From contig DASZBM010000002.1 in assembly GCA_035944135.1 (NCBI GenBank), positions 1,240,001 to 1,304,000 of the forward strand: a DNA stretch of 64,000 bases, in the 5' to 3' direction. Below the pieces are notes generated by a model. It saw only the letters and a list, made by a program, of their open reading frames with translations, was not told the DNA's origin and made no database searches. This document shows, piece by piece, positions 58,824 to 64,000 of the stretch; position 1 is the stretch's first letter; every line of letters starts with the position of its first letter. Source of the DNA: Acidobacteriaceae bacterium. Its GTDB lineage: Bacteria; Acidobacteriota; Terriglobia; Terriglobales; Acidobacteriaceae. The translations under genes and the position numbers were made by a program.

Positions 58824-59770
58824 TGCAGACTTTTCGCGGACTTAGTGAACTCTCCGGCAACCAGCAACGCTCCGTTGTGAGTATCGGTAATTTCGACGGC
58901 GTGCATCTGGGGCACCAGATGGTGCTGCGGTCGATGGTGGAACGTGCGCGGGAGTTGGGAGCACAGTCGGTTGTCGTGACGTTTGATCCGCACCCATCGC
59001 ACGTGCTGCACAGCTCGCGCCGCACGCCGTTGATCACGCCTCTCGCGCAGAAGCTGGATCTGCTGGCTGCCAGTGGGATCGATGTTGCGCTGGTTCTTCC
59101 GTTCAACGAAGAGCTGCGCCGCTGGAGCGCTCACGAGTTTGCGAAGCGTGTGCTGTGCGATGCGCTGCACACTGTCGAAGTGCACGAGGGCGAGACGTTC
59201 CGGTTCGGATACGGAGCGGCGGCGGATGTGGCGAGCCTGTCAGAGCTGGGGCGAGAGTTTGGGTTCACGGTGCGGGCGTATGAGCCGCACATTATCGATG
59301 GCGCACCGGTTTCGTCGAGCCGCATCCGTGCGCTGATTGCGGCGGGCGATATTGCCGACGCGAACGCCCTGCTGGGGCGCGACTTCGCCGTTCGCAGCTC
59401 CCCCGCGCCCGGCCGTGGGTATGGGACGCGTTACACGGTGCCAACGATCAACCTCGCGCCGTATACAGAGCTGCTGCCGGCGATCGGCGTCTATGTGACG
59501 AAGCTACAGATCGGCTCGGGGCAAGGTGCGCGGGTGTTTCAGGGTGTAACGAATGTTGGGAATCGGCCGACATTTGGCGCGGATTCGTTCGCGGTCGAGA
59601 CGCATCTGCTGGATTTTGAACCGATAGCGCTCGATGAGTCGACTCCGCTGGAATTAAGCTTCCTGCATCGTCTGCGCGATGAGCGAAGGTTCGCCAGTCC
59701 GGCCGAGTTGCGGGAGCAGATAGGGCGCGATGTCGCAGAGGCGAAGAGGATTTTCGCGAGCGAAACCTAA
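58823..59770 (+). CDS. ribF: Bifunctional riboflavin kinase/FAD synthetase
   Basis: The 315-residue enzyme has the FAD-synthetase part (SIGNFDGVHLGHQMVLR, TFDPHPSHVLH, SSSRIRALIAAGDI) and the riboflavin kinase part (GTRYTVPTINLAPY, FQGVTNVGNRPTFG). It turns riboflavin to FMN and FAD. It is coupled to the MBL gene upstream and overlaps the stop of the convergent PBP gene by 4 bp. Confidence 0.95.
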   Translation: MQTFRGLSELSGNQQRSVVSIGNFDGVHLGHQMVLRSMVERARELGAQSVVVTFDPHPSHVLHSSRRTPLITPLAQKLDLLAASGIDVALVLPFNEELRRWSAHEFAKRVLCDALHTVEVHEGETFRFGYGAAADVASLSELGREFGFTVRAYEPHIIDGAPVSSSRIRALIAAGDIADANALLGRDFAVRSSPAPGRGYGTRYTVPTINLAPYTELLPAIGVYVTKLQIGSGQGARVFQGVTNVGNRPTFGADSFAVETHLLDFEPIALDESTPLELSFLHRLRDERRFASPAELREQIGRDVAEAKRIFASET

Positions 59771-62319
59771 TCCTGCGGTTGGCTCTCGGGCTTCGCAGGT
59801 TGCTGAGGCGGCGACGAGTGCCGAACAAGTGGCGCAGGTGTAGACGGGCTTCGCACGATCGGAGCGGGCGCCTGTGAGGCGGATCCGGGCGGCGTGACCG
59901 CCGGAGCGGGCGCGGCTTCGTCGTTTGGCAGTGGCTGGTTCACCGGCGCGGGCGGAGGAACCTGCATCTGCGGCGGTGGTGGAGGAGGCGTGGTGTCCAC
60001 GTTGTCGTCGTCGCTACTTTGGGCCGCGGGAGCAGGCGTAGGCTGCTGGTCAGTCTGAGTTACGTCAACATCCAGCTTCTTCTTCGGTGCGTTCGCGCGC
60101 GGGAACTGCTCGTTAGGTCGGTCTGCCAAGGCGACCTTCATGAACTGCATCCAGATGGGCAGCGCGGCCTTCGCTCCAGTCTCTTTCTCGCCGAGCGAGC
60201 GGCGATCGTCGAAGCCGACCCATGTGCCGCAAGTAATCGACGGAGAGAAGCCGATGAACCAGGCGTCCGTGTAGTCGTTCGTGGTTCCGGTCTTGCCGCC
60301 TAACGCGTGATTCATGGAGGAAGCAGCGGCTGCCGTTCCATGCTGTACGACGGCCTGAAGAAGAACCATCATCTCGCGCGCGATGTCGACGGAAATGACT
60401 TCGCGAACTTCGGGCGGGTGCTCGGAAAGCGGCTCACCATCCGGCGATGCGACACGACGGATATAGTGAGGAGCAATGCGAATGCCGTCGTTCGGAAAGA
60501 CACTGTAGGAGCCTACCTGCTCGGCAAGCGTGAGATCCGCCGAACCGATCGCGACGGGAAGATAGGCGGGGATGTCGCTGGTGACGCCGAACCGATGCGC
60601 GGTGGCGATGACATTCTTGATGCCAACTTTGTCTGCAATGCGCAGGGCGGGAATGTTGCGCGACTGCGCGAAGGCGTCGATAAGCGTCATGGAGCCGGAC
60701 CATTCGCCGCGCTCGTAGTCGTGCGGTGTGTAAGGCCCGCTGGGGGTGAAGAATGTCGTCGGCGTGTCGAGCACGGTGTCATACGGCTTCATGCCCGCTT
60801 CCATTGCGGCGGTGTAGTCGTAGATCTTGAACGAAGAGCCGACCTGGCGAGATGCCTGCGTTGCGCGGTTGAACTGCGAGAGGGCGAAGTCGCGGCCGCC
60901 AACCATAGCGAGCACCTCGCCGTTGGCATTGTCGACCGCCATAAGCGACGCCTGCACGCCGCTGTCCTGCTCGAGGATGACGTGCAGCGTGTCGGACGGA
61001 GTGGCGCTGGTGACCTTCACGTAGACGATGTCGCCGGGTTTCGCGAGTTCGTTCGCGCGTGCGCGACCGGTCCAGGCCCAGTCCGGATAGGTCATCGTGG
61101 CGTTCTGGCTGCCGATGCGAACGGTCATTTTCGTCGGCGAGACCTCGGTGACGAGCGCGTGAAAGTAAGCGCCTTCGGCAATAGGCTGCATCCAGTCTGG
61201 GTGTTTGTAGGTTGCGAGGTCCTGGCCCTGGCGCAGGACGTTTTCGAGGTTGCCCTTCCAGCCATGGCGGTGCTCGTAAGTCTCCACATTGTCGAGGACG
61301 GCCTTTTCGGCAGCGCGCTGGAGGTCGAGATCGAGCGTGGTGTAGACGCGCAGGCCGGCGCCGTGCACCTCGTCGACGCCATACTCGCGCTCGAGTTGCC
61401 GGCGCACCTCTTCGACAAAGTACGGGGCCTCGGTATTCGACGGCGGCTCGAGATGCAATCCCAACGGCGCGGCCATCGCAGCCTCAGCCTGCTGCTGCGA
61501 AATCTTGCGGTCGTTTAGCATTTCCTGGATCACGAGGTTGCGCCGCTTGAGCGCCCGGTCCGGATGCCGTACCGGCGAGAACTCTTCAGGGCCTTTGGGC
61601 AGAGCGGCGAGCAGGGCGGCCTCGGGGAGCGTCAGGTCGCGGGCGTGCTTGGAGAAGTAGTATTCGGAGCCGGCCTCAAACCCGTAGGTGCCGCGGCCAA
61701 GGTAGATCTGGTTCGCGTAGAGGGTGAAGATTTGCTGCTTGGTAAAGTGACGCTCGATCTGGAGCGCGAGGAAGATCTCCTGAAGCTTGCGCCCGTAAGT
61801 CTTCTCCGTGGAGAGAAAGAGGTTGCGCGTGAGCTGCATGGTGATGGTGGAGGCGCCCTGCGAGCGCCTGTCCGAGTGCAGGTCTGCGTAGGCCGCACCG
61901 ATGACGCGAACGAAATTCACACCGCCGTTGGTCTCGAAGTTCTTGTCTTCGATCGAGAAGATTGCCTGGCGCAGAACCGGTGGAAATTCAGAGTATGGAA
62001 CGACGATGCGCCGTTCGAGCGCGAAGGAGCCAAAGATCTTTCCGTGGATGTCGTAGAGCTCGGTGGTCGTGTCCGGGCGGTAGCGCTCGAGCTCGGCCAT
62101 TTGCGGAATCGAGACGGTGAAGACGAGCAGGAGTGACGTCATCACGCCGAGGACCGCGACTGCGACGAGCAGCATAAGGAAGGCCGCGCGCCGGCTGATC
62201 TTCGGGTCGCCAGGCGCCGGATCCATGACGGGAAACCGGCGCATCGCTGCCCACAGAGGGCTGTGCCGCCGCTTCCGCTGATTTTTTCTGGTTTCCGGTT
62301 GACTCAGCGCGGTCTGCAC
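59767..62319 (-). CDS. Penicillin-binding protein 1A (GT51 + transpeptidase)
   Basis: The 850-residue bifunctional enzyme has one N-terminal helix (AAFLMLLVAVAVLGVMTSLLL), the GT51 transglycosylase (FSIEDKNFETNGGVN, RSQGASTITMQLTRNLFLS), and the transpeptidase with SSFKIYDY (SxxK), SRNIPAL and KTGTTNDYTDAWFIG. The C-terminal 110 residues are Pro/Gln-rich and disordered. It makes peptidoglycan. It lies downstream of the S41-like gene on the same strand. Confidence 0.95.
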   Translation of the reverse strand: MQTALSQPETRKNQRKRRHSPLWAAMRRFPVMDPAPGDPKISRRAAFLMLLVAVAVLGVMTSLLLVFTVSIPQMAELERYRPDTTTELYDIHGKIFGSFALERRIVVPYSEFPPVLRQAIFSIEDKNFETNGGVNFVRVIGAAYADLHSDRRSQGASTITMQLTRNLFLSTEKTYGRKLQEIFLALQIERHFTKQQIFTLYANQIYLGRGTYGFEAGSEYYFSKHARDLTLPEAALLAALPKGPEEFSPVRHPDRALKRRNLVIQEMLNDRKISQQQAEAAMAAPLGLHLEPPSNTEAPYFVEEVRRQLEREYGVDEVHGAGLRVYTTLDLDLQRAAEKAVLDNVETYEHRHGWKGNLENVLRQGQDLATYKHPDWMQPIAEGAYFHALVTEVSPTKMTVRIGSQNATMTYPDWAWTGRARANELAKPGDIVYVKVTSATPSDTLHVILEQDSGVQASLMAVDNANGEVLAMVGGRDFALSQFNRATQASRQVGSSFKIYDYTAAMEAGMKPYDTVLDTPTTFFTPSGPYTPHDYERGEWSGSMTLIDAFAQSRNIPALRIADKVGIKNVIATAHRFGVTSDIPAYLPVAIGSADLTLAEQVGSYSVFPNDGIRIAPHYIRRVASPDGEPLSEHPPEVREVISVDIAREMMVLLQAVVQHGTAAAASSMNHALGGKTGTTNDYTDAWFIGFSPSITCGTWVGFDDRRSLGEKETGAKAALPIWMQFMKVALADRPNEQFPRANAPKKKLDVDVTQTDQQPTPAPAAQSSDDDNVDTTPPPPPPQMQVPPPAPVNQPLPNDEAAPAPAVTPPGSASQAPAPIVRSPSTPAPLVRHSSPPQQPAKPESQPQD

Positions 62320-62353
62320 GGCTTCTCCACCTTACCATGCAGCCTTCGGGCCG

Positions 62354-63583
62354 CTATGCTGCCTTCGCCTTCAGCATGTCAAGCGCTTTGTTGAGCTGGT
62401 CGTCAGGCTGTGAATGTTTGATTGCCGGCGGCTTGCTGGTGTTGTCAGTGGCGCTGTCAGAATCATCCTCATCGAGATCGAACCCGGAGGCGACCTGCGT
62501 CGTGGGGGTGATGGCCTCGTCCTCAAACTTCTTGCCCTTGGGCGAGGCATACTTTGCAACGGAGAGAATAATCGCGCCGCCGTCCGGCAGATCAAAGGTC
62601 TTCTGCTGGATGCCTTCGCCAAAGGTGCGCTCGCCGACGAGGTCGCCACGCTTATTGTCCGCGATGGCGGCGGCGACAATCTCAGCCGGGCCGGCGGTCC
62701 CACGGTTCACGAGCACAGCCAGAGGCGCAGTCGCGTTGACGGTCTTGGAGGACTCAGCAGTGAAGATCTGCTTGGGGAACTTCTGGCCTTCGAGGGTCAC
62801 GATCGTGCCGGACTGCAGGAAGAAGTTGGCCAGACGAGTAGCCTCGGTGTCATCGCCTGCGGAGACGTCGCGGAGGTCGAGAAGAATCTTCTTCGTCCCG
62901 GTTTTGTTCATCGAGTGCAGTTTCGACTCGATCTCGTTCACGTGCTCCTTGTCGAGGATGTACGGCTTGAGATACAGGATCGAGGAGTTGTCGTAGAGGG
63001 TCTCGCTTACGGCGGGTTCGGTGACGATCATCCGATTCAGAACGACCTTCTGGGGCTTGGCCTGGTGGGGGCGGATGACGGCGAGGTCGAGCTCGCTGCC
63101 GGAATTGCCCTCGAGCAAAAGCTGAATCATGGCGAGCGAAAGATCGCGCGTGTCCTGGCTGCCGATGGCCTCAATAATGTCGCCGTCGCTGAGGTTCGCC
63201 TTCTCGGCCGGGCTGCCCGGAACGACGGAGACGACCGTGGCGTAGCCGTAACGCTTGGAGACGTTGATGCCGACCTGCGCCTTGCCGCCCTTGTCTTCCT
63301 TGTAGGCCTTGTAGTCGGTCGGGCTCAGGTAGCTGGAGTCTGCATCGAGCGACTCGAGCAGGCCGCGAAGGGCGCCGTTGGTGACGGCTGGGATGTTGGG
63401 GTCCTCGACGTAGTCGTTCTGGATGTGCTGGAGCACCTCACCGTAGACGTTGATCTGGCGGTAGGCCCCGTCCTGCGACTGGTCGCCTGCGGCCGAGACC
63501 CCGCGGGCGTTGACCCCGAGGAAGAGGCACAGCACAAAGACGACGGATAGGGCTAAGAGGGAGATCTTAAGGCTCTTGGGCAT
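62354..63583 (-). CDS. S41-type C-terminal peptidase homologue, probably inactive
   Basis: The 409-residue protein has a signal/membrane segment, a PDZ domain (YGYATVVSVVPGSPAEKANLSDGDI) and an S41 tail domain. In active Ctp enzymes the motif is GSASASE with the catalytic Ser in the middle, and the Lys lies 25 residues later in FGKG. Here the stretch reads GTAGPAEIV and RTFGEGIQQ, i.e. the Ser is Gly and the Lys is Glu. The other S41 features (TAG-PAEI strand, VGERTFGEG) are intact. It may be a pseudoprotease scaffold that binds C-terminal tails near PBP1A, which is adjacent. Confidence 0.83.
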   Translation of the reverse strand: MPKSLKISLLALSVVFVLCLFLGVNARGVSAAGDQSQDGAYRQINVYGEVLQHIQNDYVEDPNIPAVTNGALRGLLESLDADSSYLSPTDYKAYKEDKGGKAQVGINVSKRYGYATVVSVVPGSPAEKANLSDGDIIEAIGSQDTRDLSLAMIQLLLEGNSGSELDLAVIRPHQAKPQKVVLNRMIVTEPAVSETLYDNSSILYLKPYILDKEHVNEIESKLHSMNKTGTKKILLDLRDVSAGDDTEATRLANFFLQSGTIVTLEGQKFPKQIFTAESSKTVNATAPLAVLVNRGTAGPAEIVAAAIADNKRGDLVGERTFGEGIQQKTFDLPDGGAIILSVAKYASPKGKKFEDEAITPTTQVASGFDLDEDDSDSATDNTSKPPAIKHSQPDDQLNKALDMLKAKAA

Positions 63584-63706
63584 CGCGGGTTCAGGGCTCC
63601 GAGGAACGGCTAAAGCACACAGGTTAGACGTGCCTGCCTAGTCGAATGATACTCTCAATGCCGAAGATTGCGCCTGGTTCCGGAGTGACTTTGGAGACAG
63701 GCTAAT

Positions 63707-63783
63707 TGGTGGCGGTGAGTGGAATCGAACCACTGACCTACGGGTTATGAGTCCGTCGCTCTAACCATCTGAGCTACACCGCC
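63707..63783 (-). tRNA. tRNA-Met(CAT)
   Basis: Minus-strand 77-nt cloverleaf with acceptor GGCGGTG/CACCGCC, anticodon loop CTCATAA (CAT), T-loop GTTCGATTC and encoded CCA. Lysidine-type Ile or initiator identity is unlikely but cannot be excluded by sequence alone. Confidence 0.92.
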
Positions 63784-63908
63784 GGAGGGGGAAAGGTCGC
63801 ATCCAGCGGACAAGCCGCGACGTCAACCTGCGGAGTCCCCGGCGAGCGAACTCGCTGGGTGCCATCCTCTAAACTCAATCCTATAAGGGCTAAACGCGCA
63901 GGTCAAAC

Positions 63909-64000
63909 GTGCAGGAGATCTCACCAAACCGCTTCGCAGCAAAGAGATACGTTGTAGCCGCGACAGTATTCGCGCTGCTCGGCCCGGTGGTTGCTTATGC
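63909..64000 (+). CDS. Start of a gene with a signal peptide (partial)
   Basis: A GTG-started frame (VQEISPNRFAAKRYVVAATVFALLGPVVAY) with a typical signal sequence runs off the window edge. The first codon is uncertain. Nothing can be said about the product. Confidence 0.35.
   Translation, partial: MQEISPNRFAAKRYVVAATVFALLGPVVAY

Noticed and set aside
60307-61518. 403-codon plus-strand open frame opposite PBP1A
   Set aside because: The minus strand carries all transglycosylase and transpeptidase motifs; this frame is a GC-rich shadow.

Overview
The window is a piece of a GC-rich bacterial chromosome. It most likely comes from an Acidobacteriota genome of the Terriglobia type. That placement is inferred from gene style (CadC/TolB-type regulator remains, YVTN beta-propeller proteins, a DUF1844 protein, a divergent tesA/ybbA-ybbP block, many GGGGCTTTAGCCCC-type repeats), not from a marker gene.

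Layout. (1) 1-4.43 kb: the end of a glycoside-hydrolase-like gene, an intact LacI regulator, then a decayed stretch with four broken genes (thioredoxin-reductase type, beta-helix protein, winged-helix/TolB regulator, PolX PHP fragment). (2) 4.5-13.4 kb: tRNA-Gln and housekeeping genes, including YbbA/YbbP-type exporter genes with divergent tesA, truB, a folE-queD-queD cluster, a glycosyltransferase and a TlpA-type thioredoxin. (3) 13.5-38.4 kb: a 24.8-kb integrative island in tRNA-Arg(ACG), bounded by a 47-bp direct repeat and carrying its own integrase. (4) 38.4-64 kb: ordinary chromosome, including nadK, tlyA, an ECF sigma/anti-sigma pair, DsbD-like protein, rarA, tsaC-like, ygfZ-like, ribF, PBP1A, an S41-peptidase homologue and tRNA-Met.

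The island looks dedicated to defence. From left to right it holds: an AlpA-like DNA-binding protein and an XRE regulator; an operon of three different PD-(D/E)XK nuclease-like proteins behind a perfect palindromic operator; a stand-alone homologue of the RarA C-terminal domain; a minimal FimB-sized tyrosine recombinase; a compact HEPN / PD-(D/E)XK / retropepsin-like aspartic protease cassette flanked by an 18-bp direct repeat; a six-gene operon (cytosine methyltransferase, Vsr, MORC-like GHKL ATPase, Z1 helicase, DUF4420 nuclease, AIPR protein); another PD-(D/E)XK protein; and the P4-type integrase. The six-gene operon matches gene neighbourhoods already described for MutL/MORC-type ATPases in restriction-modification systems. 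The HEPN-nuclease-protease trio and the triple-nuclease operon are the best candidates for undescribed systems. A 14-bp palindrome TGCAATYRATTGCA recurs in the island and overlaps a -35 box at least once.

In the chromosome the main surprise is the S41-peptidase homologue at the right end, which lacks both the catalytic serine and lysine. All functional calls rest on motif recognition by eye; no database search was run.
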